A stretch of 64,000 nucleotides of DNA from positions 930,001-994,000 of the forward strand of contig NZ_CP152342.1 in the NCBI RefSeq assembly GCF_045291395.1. Reading direction: 5' to 3'. Positions 17,646 through 24,820 of the stretch are shown in pieces (within the stretch, counting starts at the first letter, position 1; each line of letters opens with the position of its first letter). The notes beneath the pieces were generated by a model. The model ran no database searches. It saw only the letters and a list, made by a program, of their open reading frames with translations, and had not been told where the DNA came from. This DNA is from MR-S7 sp000400995. GTDB taxonomy: Bacteria; Pseudomonadota; Gammaproteobacteria; Burkholderiales; Burkholderiaceae_C. The position numbers were made by a program, and so were the translations under genes.

Positions 17646-18838
17646 TCAACGCTTCCCCATCCGATCAAGCCGCCTTTTCCCGGGCGGCTTTTTCTTTTTC
17701 AGCGCTGCTTCCAGCTTGGCCTTTTCCCGGCCACGGTCGGCCCCGTCGATCCACTTGGCGTAGACGCTGAAGAGCATCTTGGCGTTCTTGTGCCCCATCT
17801 GGCGGGCGATGTACGCCGGGTTCACCCCGGCCGCCAGCGCATTCGCCGCATAGGTGTGTCGCGTCTGATAGGCACGGCGCCGCCGGATGCCAAGTCGTCT
17901 CAGGCACGGGTCCAATAGTGGTCGCGCTGGCTGCGCTCGTCGTGCCATGGGCGGTTGGTCACCGGATTCTGGAAAATCTCCGCATCCGGGCCGCCCATGA
18001 AGGTCCAGGGCTTCATCGCCTGCAGCGCTGAGATGGCGTCGGCCACCAGGTCCACGTCCCGCGCGTTGTAGGTCTTCAGGTCCTTCAGTTCGCCAGCCGT
18101 ACGCGCGCGCTCCACGCGCACGGTTTCGTGGTTCCAGTCCACGTCGCCCCACCGCAGCGCGATCAGTTCCTCCGGCCGCATGCCAGTCAGGAACGCGAAC
18201 ACGAAGTAGGCATGCACGCGCGGGTCAAAGCGTTCGCGCATGTCCGCGAGGATGCGCTCCATCTCGCCTGTGGACAGAGGGTCGGGGGCTGCCGCCTGGT
18301 GCTTGCTGTTCTCTATCCCCTCCATGGGGTTCTCGGCTTTCAGCTCCCGGCCAGCCAAGGCAAATACCCCGCGCAGTGGGATCAGGTAGTTGTTGAGCAG
18401 CTTCGCCGACTTCCAGGGGTAGCTGCCGACTTTCGCCGCAACCGTGGCATGCGTGATGCGCTCCATCGGAGTGTCCGCGCCCAGCAGGCTCTGCCAGATG
18501 GCCAGGGCGTTGCCGTACTGGCTCAAGGTGTTCTTGGCCAGCCGGCCCTTTGTCTCAAGCCACAGGGCACACCACTGCCCGAAGTTCCTTTCGGTGGTGG
18601 CTGGCCCGGCGCTCGCGGCCCTGGGGCTGTCCGGGAAATACTCGGCCAGCACGAACGTGCCGTGCCGCAGCTTGTCGCGGATCTCAGCAGCCACGCGGTG
18701 GGCGTACTTGATGTTCGCCGCTGTGGGTAGGGCGGGCTTGCCGGCCACCGTGAGCGTTTCGCGGCAGCGCTGGCCATCGTGCACAAAGAAGAGGCGGATG
18801 CTCTTCTCGCGGATCTCTACTCCGTTTCCAGAACCCAT
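17646..18838 (-). CDS. int: Phage tyrosine integrase, split by a -1 shift near 17903
   Basis: Two overlapping frames make one integrase of about 397 residues. The N-terminal part has an arm-binding region and a SAM-like core-binding domain (FGQWCALWLETKG). The catalytic domain shows Arg-I in TGMRPEELIALRWGDV, the box II variant YQTRHTYAANAL, MGHKN and the tyrosine in FSVYAKWIDG. The frame breaks between RDHYWTR and LRRLGIRRR; one extra C at 17903-17905 would restore it. The gene ends beside attL, the usual position for a tRNA-targeting integrase. Whether the break is real or a base-calling deletion cannot be told here; four other genes in the window show the same type of shift. Confidence 0.88.
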
Positions 18839-19032
18839 GCCTCAATCCCTTTGGTGTCGATCCAGATGCGACCATCGCGCCCGCGGCGCCACTCCCTGTT
18901 TTCCACCCACAGGCCGCGCTCGATGCGCTTCTCGACGGCCGCTGGTGTCAGGCCCGTCATCGTCGCGCACAGCTTGATCGTGACGAAGCGCGCCGATTGC
19001 ACGTAGGGCTGTGCTTCCACGCCGGTGGTCAT
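18817..19032 (-). CDS. xis: Excisionase-like small DNA-binding protein
   Basis: This 71-residue protein contains FVTIKLCATMTGLTPAAVEK, a winged-helix segment, then GRIWIDTKGIEAWV, the pattern of phage excisionases that bind upstream DNA and direct excision. Its end overlaps the integrase start by 22 bp and its ATG overlaps the helicase stop (TCATG on the plus strand), so helicase fragment, xis and int form one leftward transcription unit. The start has no other in-frame ATG. An iterated CTGCAG array lies just upstream and could be its binding region. Confidence 0.7.
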   Translation of the reverse strand: MTTGVEAQPYVQSARFVTIKLCATMTGLTPAAVEKRIERGLWVENREWRRGRDGRIWIDTKGIEAWVLETE

Positions 19033-19547
19033 GCTCCTGCACCTCCTGCAGTTTCTTGCTCGACCTGCAGTTTTTTGGTGGACCTGCAGTTTTTCACCTC
19101 GCCTGCACCCTGCTGCAGCGCCAGCACCTTGGGGCGCAGCTCCTCCAGCACCGACAGCCGTCGCTCAGCGGACTCGCGGAACGTTGAGCTGTCCTTGAAG
19201 CGCACGCCGAACTGCCGTGCAAGGGTGGCAACACCCCGGTGGAAAAGCTCGTCCCAGTCGTCCTGGAACCGGAGCCAGTTGCCGCTGTTGTCCTGGATCA
19301 CGCACAGTTGCTTGCCGTCATGGATGCGGGCACCGCGCCCCGCCATCTGGACGTGCTCGGAAAAGCTCTTCTTAAGCGGACGGGCCAGGATGACGTGCTC
19401 CACGTCGGTCTGGTCGAAGCCCCGACTGAGAACCGCCACCGAGATGACTACCTTGATGTCAGTGTCTGGCCGCGCGAAGTCAGCCAGCACCTGGTCGCGG
19501 TAGTCACGGCCGCCGGCATGGCCGCCTTCAAGCTGGATGTATTCGTA
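19029..19547 (-). pseudogene. C-terminal fragment of a superfamily 2 helicase, 5' end deleted
   Basis: The frame is open from about 19571 and reads coherent helicase sequence from about 19547: EYIQLEGGHAGGRDYRDQVL, then motif V VLSRGFDQTDVEHVILARP and motif VI EHVQMAGRGARIH. This is the last third of a DEAD/DEAH-type (ResIII/SNF2-like) phage helicase. The Walker A and DEAD boxes are absent. Sequence similarity stops where the rightward tail gene begins (ATG 19547), so a deletion removed the 5' part. The only internal start is GTG 19490. The C-terminal 20 codons overlap a 19-bp-period repeat array. Confidence 0.75.
19045..19111. repeat. Four-unit 19-bp direct repeat around CTGCAG
   Basis: CCTGCAGTTT occurs at 19045-19054, 19064-19073 and 19083-19092, and a degenerate CCTGCACCC at 19102. 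The period is exactly 19 bp. Because 19 is not a multiple of three, the repeats are read in different frames of the overlapping helicase gene, so selection is likely at the DNA level, such as protein-binding iterons upstream of xis. Confidence 0.6.
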
Positions 19548-19879
19548 TGACCTGCCAACCCGCCACCTTCAATCACACGCGCGGCGCGAGCTTCCAAGTC
19601 CTGACGCGCATTCCCAGCCGCTTCGCTGATGGGTACTTCGTGGGCTGGGATGTCAAGGCGCAGGCGCGCACCGAAAAGGGGGCGCTGCTCGCCACCCTGG
19701 AAGCCACCTGGGAAGACCCGGACACCACGCGCGTCCTGGCATTGCGTTGCCTGGACACCTCGGGGTGGGAGGTCGGGCCTGCGTCCTTCGACGTGCGCAT
19801 GACGGCCCCCGATGGCTTCGTGCTCTACACGACGCCCTTCCGCTTTCATGTCGTCAAGGGAGTGACCGCCGATGCCTAG
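19547..19879 (+). CDS. Phage tail-region protein, hypothetical
   Basis: This 110-residue protein begins MTCQPATFNHTRGASFQVLT and is predicted to be mostly beta, with alternating hydrophobic and polar strands and no signal or membrane segment. It heads the rightward tail-fibre block, overlaps the next gene by 8 bp, and has the small size of minor tail or baseplate-attachment proteins. It begins right at the deletion junction, so the native start may have been lost, although the ATG looks natural. I do not recognise a named family. Confidence 0.6.
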   Translation: MTCQPATFNHTRGASFQVLTRIPSRFADGYFVGWDVKAQARTEKGALLATLEATWEDPDTTRVLALRCLDTSGWEVGPASFDVRMTAPDGFVLYTTPFRFHVVKGVTADA

Positions 19880-20039
19880 CGAAGTCATTGACCTGGAAAT
19901 CGTGTTGCCCGACGTGCTGCAGCTGCGGCTCGTGCAACCGCCCAGCCAGCTTCCCGCAGACATGGCGGCCGTCATCGTAGGGCCGCCGGGCCCGCCATCG
20001 CCCCCTGGGGCATTCGAGTGGAACAGCACCAACTGGTAA
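19872..20039 (+). CDS. Small phage tail-appendage protein (55 aa)
   Basis: This frame of 55 codons starts MPSEVIDLEIVLPDVLQLRL and holds a collagen-like VGPPGPPSPPG stretch before its end, FEWNSTNW. The same C-terminal signature (QWNSTGW) ends the next protein. It overlaps the preceding stop codon region by 8 bp and ends 12 bp before the next ATG. The tight spacing, the shared tail motif and the Gly-Pro-Pro tract make it a credible short fibre or adaptor protein and not noise. It is too short for automated frame lists. Confidence 0.65.
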   Translation: MPSEVIDLEIVLPDVLQLRLVQPPSQLPADMAAVIVGPPGPPSPPGAFEWNSTNW

Positions 20040-20051
20040 GGAGAAACCAAC

Positions 20052-20615
20052 ATGGCACAGTTCAAAATCTTCCGCGAAACCGCGCTGCCTGGCAGTCTGC
20101 AGCCCTATGCGGTCTACCTGATCGCGCCCGCCGCGAAGCCCGACTACGTCGAGATGTACGTCACGAATGCGGCCGGCACGGCCACGCGCCGCATGCCCAC
20201 CGAGAACGACATCCAGACGATGATCAACGCCGCTGTGGCGTCGGGCAATTCCATCCAGGTGGTGGCCGACATCGCTGCACGCGATGCGCTGGCGCCGACC
20301 GGCTCCTGGCAGGTGTTCGTCCGCGACGCGACGGGCGACCCCTCCGTGAGCGCCGGCGGCGCGATGTACTTGTGGGACACCATCAACACGGTGCGGGTGA
20401 AGACCGCCGAGACCGAATCTCTCGACCTGTCGCTGGACTGGGCCGACCTGACGGGCAAGCCCACCAGCACGCCCGCGAACATCGATGAGGCCGTAACCAA
20501 GCGCCACACCCACGCGAACAAGACCGAGCTGGACAAGATCGGCGAGGACGGTAACGGCGACCTGACCTATGGCGGCCAGCCGGTAGCCACCCAGTGGAAC
20601 AGCACGGGCTGGTAA
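20052..20615 (+). CDS. Phage tail-fibre/appendage protein A
   Basis: This 187-residue protein has an N-terminal module MAQFKIFRETALPGSLQPYA-VYL that is paralogous to the start of the next gene product (MAQFRAAKVVSALPGTLAPN-IYL). This implies a shared attachment domain. A middle beta-rich region follows (AMYLWDTINTVRVKTAE), then RHTHANKTELDKIGEDGNGD, a common trimeric-fibre segment, and the C-terminal QWNSTGW. The His-rich HTHANK motif is typical of tail-fibre shafts. An adhesin or fibre role in host recognition is inferred from context and layout. Confidence 0.7.
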   Translation: MAQFKIFRETALPGSLQPYAVYLIAPAAKPDYVEMYVTNAAGTATRRMPTENDIQTMINAAVASGNSIQVVADIAARDALAPTGSWQVFVRDATGDPSVSAGGAMYLWDTINTVRVKTAETESLDLSLDWADLTGKPTSTPANIDEAVTKRHTHANKTELDKIGEDGNGDLTYGGQPVATQWNSTGW

Positions 20616-20618
20616 GCC

Positions 20619-21236
20619 ATGGCCCAGTTCCGCGCCGCAAAAGTCGTCAGCGCGCTCCCCGGCACGCTGGCTCCGAACACGATCTATCTCGTGCGAACTG
20701 GCACGGGGTTTGATCTCTATTGTTCGGACTCGACGGGTGCCATCGCGCACAAGCACAACGCCGTCACGGCCGCGGAGCTGGGCATGGCGGCCAGCAGGAA
20801 CATCGGTACGAGTGGCGCCACGGTGCCGCTTCTCGACGCTGCCAACACCTGGGCCGCAACGCAGCGGCTCAGCGCGCCCGCGTCGGCCAAGGTGGTGCAC
20901 TTCGGTGAAGGCGGATATTTCAATGCCGGCAATTCCGGCTCCGCCAAGACCATCAATTTCGCCAACGGGCAGAAGCAGGTGCTGACCTTGACGGCGAACT
21001 GCACCGTGACGCTGACCGCCCCCGGCCCTGGCAATTACCAGATCATCCTTGCGCAAGATGCCACTGGAGGGCGCACCGTTACCTGGGCTGCGCAAGGCGG
21101 CATCGTCGCTTTCGTTGGCTCTGCGGCGGCGCCCGCGATCAATGCTTCGGTGAATGGATACACCATGGTCTCGCTGTTCTTCGACGGCGTGACGAACGGC
21201 AATGCGTGGCTCGCCGCTGCCAAGGTGAACGCCTGA
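20619..21236 (+). CDS. Phage tail-fibre/appendage protein B
   Basis: This 205-residue protein shares its first 45 residues with protein A: MAQF, ALPGTLAPNTIYLV and a later AIAHKHNAVTAAELG shaft segment. The C-terminal half is a different beta-rich domain (VLTLTANCTVTLTAPGPGNY, GGRTVTWAAQGGIVAFVG). This looks like the alternating Thr/Asn-rich strands of fibre tip domains. The gene follows the previous stop by 3 bp. The two proteins may be alternative or stacked fibre subunits on a common adaptor. Confidence 0.7.
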   Translation: MAQFRAAKVVSALPGTLAPNTIYLVRTGTGFDLYCSDSTGAIAHKHNAVTAAELGMAASRNIGTSGATVPLLDAANTWAATQRLSAPASAKVVHFGEGGYFNAGNSGSAKTINFANGQKQVLTLTANCTVTLTAPGPGNYQIILAQDATGGRTVTWAAQGGIVAFVGSAAAPAINASVNGYTMVSLFFDGVTNGNAWLAAAKVNA

Positions 21237-21237
21237 C

Positions 21238-22230
21238 ATGCCGAGCGCTGCACTTACGCTCACAGGCCTGTCCGGACCGTTCACGAACCTTGCTTCGCTG
21301 ACGACGGATAACACCACTGAATCGGTGGCCACTACGGCGGCCAACGCATCCATCAACCTGTCATTCAGCACCAACGCGGGCTCTGTCATCCCGGCGGGCA
21401 ACGTGGTGCTGGGCATCGAAGTGATCATCAAAGGCGGCCTGCCATCGAACCAGGTCACCGGGAACAAGATCGAGTTCACGGCCGCCATCAGCATGCCGGC
21501 CGTGAACCTCACCGGCGTGCAAGCTGCCTACACCCGAGGCGGTGCAGCGAATCCCATGGGGGTCACAGACAAATCGCAGCTCGCCGCGCTCGTGCTGCGC
21601 TTCACTGCCGGTCCGCAATCCACTACGTGGTACATGCGCTATGTCGGAATCACGATCCACTACGGACCGCCGCCAGACCCGACGCTGCTGAGCGTCGATA
21701 TTTACCCGTCCTCGATCATTTGGGCTGAGGGATTCACGCAAGCCGAGTTCGCAAAGGCGATCGATCCCTATCCCTCCGCGACGTCTGGCGTGTACACGGG
21801 CAGCACGCCGGTGAACGGCACGATCGGCGGCAACGTGCGCATGCCGTTCAGCGCCCATCTCCCCGCGGACGCTGTGGTGCAGTCCCTCTCCATCTTCGTG
21901 ATGGCCAGGACCAGCGTGGCGGGCCACATGCAGTTCGGGTTCTTCACTCCATACAACCCTGCAGGGCCTACCTCGGTGTGGATAGCGGAACCGCGGCAGA
22001 ACATCGTCACGACCGATGCCTGGTACGAGTTCGGCATGACCGGCGCCGAGCTGCTGGCCGAAGGGTGGACCACGGCAAAGCTGCGCGACGACGCGAACAA
22101 CGAGTGGCGCTTCGGCCTCATATCCACGAACGCGACTTCCACGACGACGACGTGGCACTACGTGCTGGTTCGCGTGTTCTACAAACTGCCGGCCCCCAGC
22201 AACGTCCTTTTCTTCGGGGAGAACTTCTGA
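21238..22230 (+). CDS. Phage structural protein, beta-rich (330 aa)
   Basis: This 330-residue Thr/Asn-rich protein has two roughly equal halves, each ending in a similar edge strand: WYMRYVGITIHYGPPPDP near residue 140 and WHYVLVRVFYKLPAPS near the C-terminus. This suggests a duplicated jelly-roll-like domain. There is no signal peptide or membrane segment. It starts 1 bp after the preceding stop and its own stop overlaps the next start (TGATG). It is most likely a fibre tip or appendage in the tail block; I cannot assign a named family. Confidence 0.6.
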   Translation: MPSAALTLTGLSGPFTNLASLTTDNTTESVATTAANASINLSFSTNAGSVIPAGNVVLGIEVIIKGGLPSNQVTGNKIEFTAAISMPAVNLTGVQAAYTRGGAANPMGVTDKSQLAALVLRFTAGPQSTTWYMRYVGITIHYGPPPDPTLLSVDIYPSSIIWAEGFTQAEFAKAIDPYPSATSGVYTGSTPVNGTIGGNVRMPFSAHLPADAVVQSLSIFVMARTSVAGHMQFGFFTPYNPAGPTSVWIAEPRQNIVTTDAWYEFGMTGAELLAEGWTTAKLRDDANNEWRFGLISTNATSTTTTWHYVLVRVFYKLPAPSNVLFFGENF

Positions 22231-22838
22231 TGTTCTACGAACCCACCACCGGCCGCGAGTTCGCATCGATTTCGGTCTTCCGACTGGCATATCGCTCCAC
22301 CTCGTTCGGCGAACTCGCCACCGAAGCAGAGCGCAACGCGGCGGGCCTCTACACCCTGACGGACGAGCAGCCCGAGCACCACCCCGCCACGCATGTGCTG
22401 CAGCCGGGCGGCATCGAGGCGCGCGGCGCAGCGTGGGTGCGTGTCTGGCAGGCCCAGCCGCTGCCCGTCGAGGACGTGCGCGCCAACCTGCAGCGCGCTG
22501 TCACGGACATGCGCTGGCAGCGCGAGACGGGCGGCATCACGCTGCCCGGCGGCGTCACGGTCGGCACGGCGATAGACGATCAGAACCGGATCACCAGCGT
22601 GATCGCGAACGCCCAGGCCGCGGGCGTGGAGTCGGTGGACTTCAAGGCTTCCAGCGGCTGGTTGACGCTCACCGTAGCGGAAGTGCAGGCCATCGCCGCG
22701 GCCATCGCAGTGCACGTCCAAGCCTGCTTCAGCTCGGAACGTGCCCACCATGAGGCGATCGCGGCGGCCAGCGCCGATGACCTGCAGGTCTACGACATCG
22801 AGGCGGGCTGGCCCAGTTCATCCGAGGAGATCGCATAG
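22230..22838 (+). CDS. DUF4376-type tail-fibre-associated protein
   Basis: This 202-residue protein resembles the DUF4376 group found next to phage fibre genes. The N-terminal half has short beta segments (GREFASISVFRLAYRSTSFG). The C-terminal half, with RWQRETGGITLPGGVTVGTA, AIDDQNRITSVIANAQ and helical VAEVQAIAAAIAVHVQACFS, is the diagnostic DUF4376 region. It starts on the last base of the preceding stop (TGATG, ATG at 22230). A role in fibre assembly is usually assumed for such proteins but is not proven. Confidence 0.75.
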   Translation: MFYEPTTGREFASISVFRLAYRSTSFGELATEAERNAAGLYTLTDEQPEHHPATHVLQPGGIEARGAAWVRVWQAQPLPVEDVRANLQRAVTDMRWQRETGGITLPGGVTVGTAIDDQNRITSVIANAQAAGVESVDFKASSGWLTLTVAEVQAIAAAIAVHVQACFSSERAHHEAIAAASADDLQVYDIEAGWPSSSEEIA

Positions 22839-22840
22839 CC

Positions 22841-23047
22841 ATGAACGAAAACGAAACGAAAGTGGCGGCCTTCAAGATTGCCTTGCTCACGTTCGCGGGA
22901 GCAGTCGCCGAGATCACACTGGAGCGCTGGCTGACCATCGCAATCCTGGTCTACACCCTCGCGCAACTCTACTTCTTGGTGCGCGACAAGTGGTGGCGGG
23001 ACCCGCAGCGCAAGGCCCGTAAAGGGCGCAAGGAGTGCGAAGGATGA
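22841..23047 (+). CDS. Phage holin-like membrane protein
   Basis: This 68-residue protein has a short polar N-terminus, hydrophobic segments KIALLTFAGAVAEI and WLTIAILVYTLAQLYFLV, and a highly basic tail (DPQRKARKGRKE), the classical small holin layout. It sits directly before the endolysin, whose start overlaps its stop by ATGA. A holin that triggers membrane permeabilisation is the natural assignment. Its sequence alone is too short to choose a holin class. Confidence 0.75.
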   Translation: MNENETKVAAFKIALLTFAGAVAEITLERWLTIAILVYTLAQLYFLVRDKWWRDPQRKARKGRKECEG

Positions 23048-23682
23048 GCGCCGTCCCAGACAAGCTGCGCGCCAGCCTTGCCGCGCTGGCGCTGCTGACC
23101 AGCATTGGCGGTGGCACCTGGGCGGTGAGCGAGGCCGCCCGCCTGGAGTCCGAGCGCAATGCCTACATCCAGGCCGTGGCCACCGACCCCACCACGAGCG
23201 CGGCCGTGAAGGTGGCCATGGTCATGGGCTCTTACTACGAGAGCAGCGGCAAGCACATCGGCACGCCCTATGTGGACAAGCTGGGCAAGGGCCAGCCCCT
23301 GACGGTGTGCAACGGCATCACGGGCGAGGGCGTGGTGGCGGGCCGCTGGTACAGCCCCGGCGACTGCTACCTGCTGGAGCGCAAGCGCTATCTGCAGGCT
23401 GAGCGTGAGGCGCAGGCGCTGTTGACGTACTGGCGCGGCTATGACCCGTTCGTCCAAGGCACGTTCATCGACTTCGTGCACAACAAAGGCAGCGCGCACC
23501 TTGCCGCCAGCACGATGCGCCGCAAGGCCAACGCCGGGGACTTGGCGGGCGCATGCCGCGAGAACCCGCGCTGGAACCGGGGCACGGTCAAGGGCGTGTC
23601 CACGGTGCTGCCGGGCCTGCAGTTGCGCGGCGACGCCAACGACGAGATCTGCCGCGAGTGGCGCGTGGGAGGCATGCCATGA
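23044..23682 (+). CDS. Phage endolysin, lysozyme (GH24, R21-like)
   Basis: This 212-residue muramidase has an N-terminal hydrophobic segment (LRASLAALALLTSIGGGTWAV) that may act as a signal-anchor-release element. The catalytic region follows: Glu in GSYYESSGKH, Asp in PYVDKLGKGQP, Thr/Cys in LTVCNGITG, then GDCYLLERK. The TVCNGIT and GDC cysteines are characteristic of phage 21-type endolysins, which hydrolyse peptidoglycan beta-1,4 links. The spacing of Glu and Asp is longer than in T4 lysozyme. It is translationally coupled to the holin (ATGA) and to the tiny frame after it. Confidence 0.88.
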   Translation: MSAVPDKLRASLAALALLTSIGGGTWAVSEAARLESERNAYIQAVATDPTTSAAVKVAMVMGSYYESSGKHIGTPYVDKLGKGQPLTVCNGITGEGVVAGRWYSPGDCYLLERKRYLQAEREAQALLTYWRGYDPFVQGTFIDFVHNKGSAHLAASTMRRKANAGDLAGACRENPRWNRGTVKGVSTVLPGLQLRGDANDEICREWRVGGMP

Positions 23683-23756
23683 ACCCGATCCTGCTGGCCA
23701 TGTGGTGGTACTGGTGGAGGGGCCTTGATCGAACTGCGCCCCATCACCAAGGCTGA
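23679..23756 (+). CDS. Very small Trp-rich lysis-region frame (25 aa)
   Basis: The frame starts at ATG 23679 (ATGA overlap with the endolysin stop) and reads MNPILLAMWWYWWRGLDRTA before ending at 23756, inside the start of the next gene. The WWYWWRG segment is hydrophobic and could be a membrane peptide. The coupling is suggestive, but at 25 codons chance cannot be excluded. Confidence 0.35.
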   Translation: MNPILLAMWWYWWRGLDRTAPHHQG

Positions 23757-24186
23757 CGCCAGCAGCTTCATCAAGACCCACCATCGTCACCACGGCGTGC
23801 CGGTGGGCGCGTTGTGGTGGCAGGCGAGCCACGACGATACAGGCGATCTCGTGGGGGTGGCCGTCACGGGCCGCCCGGTGGCGCGTGCGCTGGATGACGG
23901 CCTGACATGCGAAGTCACGCGGCTTTGCACAGATGGCACACCGAACGCCTGCAGCATGCTCTACGCGGCATCGCGGCGGGTTGCGGAGGCAAAGGGGTTC
24001 CGGCGCGGCCTGACTTACATCCTGGCCAGTGAGGGTGGCGCCAGCCTGCGCGCTGCAGGGTGGCGTCCACTGTGGCGCGTCAAAGGCCGCTCATGGGATT
24101 GCCCGAGCCGGCCACGCACTGACAAGCATCCCACCGAGGACAAGCAGGCCTGGGGCTGGGGTGCATGGCCGAAGGAGGCCGAATGA
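23725..24186 (+). CDS. XF1762-type GNAT-like phage protein
   Basis: This 153-residue protein starting at TTG 23725 (MIELRPITKADASSFIKTHH) belongs to the XF1762 group, a GNAT-like fold found in phage lysis and late regions. Seen are HHRHHGVPVGALWWQASHD, the acceptor-loop VTGRPVARALDDG, and LYAASRRVAEAKG followed by TYILASEGGASLRAAGW, which resembles the acetyl-CoA fold. The C-terminus is Trp/Lys-rich (KQAWGWGAW). It overlaps the preceding small frame and the following Rz start (ATGA). Its role in the phage is unknown. Confidence 0.78.
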   Translation: MIELRPITKADASSFIKTHHRHHGVPVGALWWQASHDDTGDLVGVAVTGRPVARALDDGLTCEVTRLCTDGTPNACSMLYAASRRVAEAKGFRRGLTYILASEGGASLRAAGWRPLWRVKGRSWDCPSRPRTDKHPTEDKQAWGWGAWPKEAE

Positions 24187-24728
24187 TCCTCGACAAGCTC
24201 AAGGCCTACGGCTTTCAGGTTGCGTGCATCGCACTGCTGGCCTTGGTGCTGGCGCAGACATGGCGGCTGCACAGCGAGCAGATGGCGCATGCCCAACTGC
24301 GCGCCACCGTGGCCGAGGCCGAACGCGCGCGCGCCACCGCCGCGCTCAAGCACGAGGCCGCAACCAGCCTTAAAGAATTCGGCCATGCAGCCGCTACCCG
24401 GGAGATATCCGATGCCTTCACGACTTCGCAACCTGTGCGCGACGCCATTGCTCGCGCTGATGCTGCTCGCACTGACCGGCTGCGCACAGACGCCGAGCGC
24501 CGAGCCGCCACTTATCGCGCGATGGCCGAGGCCGGCGCCGCTGCCTGCCGCGATCTTGCAGATCGACACGCAGCCCTCGACGCGCACGTTGTCCGCGGGG
24601 CAGGAGTGGTTGCAGGACTCCGAACTGATCTTGTCCGGCGCGATGCCGAGGTAGTGCTGCTGCGCGGGCAGATCGACATTGACAGGGACCTGCTGCAGGA
24701 CACGCGGCTGATGAACTCCGATAAATGA
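24183..24728 (+). CDS. Rz: Rz-type inner-membrane spanin
   Basis: This 181-residue protein has an N-terminal transmembrane anchor (VACIALLALVLAQTWRL) and a long Ala/Glu/Arg-rich coiled coil to the end, the layout of i-spanins that span the periplasm in lambdoid lysis. It starts on the stop of the previous gene (ATGA). The o-spanin frame lies entirely inside it in the +1 register. The cassette holin-endolysin-Rz/Rz1 is therefore complete. Confidence 0.85.
   Translation: MILDKLKAYGFQVACIALLALVLAQTWRLHSEQMAHAQLRATVAEAERARATAALKHEAATSLKEFGHAAATREISDAFTTSQPVRDAIARADAARTDRLRTDAERRAATYRAMAEAGAAACRDLADRHAALDAHVVRGAGVVAGLRTDLVRRDAEVVLLRGQIDIDRDLLQDTRLMNSDK
24412..24654 (+). CDS. Rz1: Rz1-type outer-membrane lipoprotein spanin, embedded in Rz
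   Basis: In a different frame within Rz, an 80-residue frame starts MPSRLRNLCATPLLALMLLA and has the lipobox LTGC followed by a Pro-rich chain (PLIARWPRPAPLPAAI), the o-spanin signature. It would be processed to a lipoprotein in the outer membrane and bind Rz to fuse the membranes at lysis. Full nesting is the classical Rz/Rz1 arrangement. Confidence 0.85.
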   Translation: MPSRLRNLCATPLLALMLLALTGCAQTPSAEPPLIARWPRPAPLPAAILQIDTQPSTRTLSAGQEWLQDSELILSGAMPR

Positions 24729-24820
24729 TCGTCAAATTCAATTGGAGTTTTTTTATCATCCGGCCCCTAATCTTCTCGCGTCTGCCACGCTATGGCTGAT
24801 TTATCAAAGAGAGGGTAGCA

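Noticed and set aside
19029..19547. Intact helicase gene
   Set aside because: Only motifs V-VI and the C-terminus remain; Walker A and DEAD boxes are absent.
20052..22230. Diversity-generating retroelement acting on the tail fibres
   Set aside because: No reverse transcriptase and no template/variable repeat pair was seen in the element.
19547..24728. Tail-fibre plus lysis genes as a tailocin (phage-tail bacteriocin)
   Set aside because: No tail tube, sheath, tape-measure or baseplate core genes are present.
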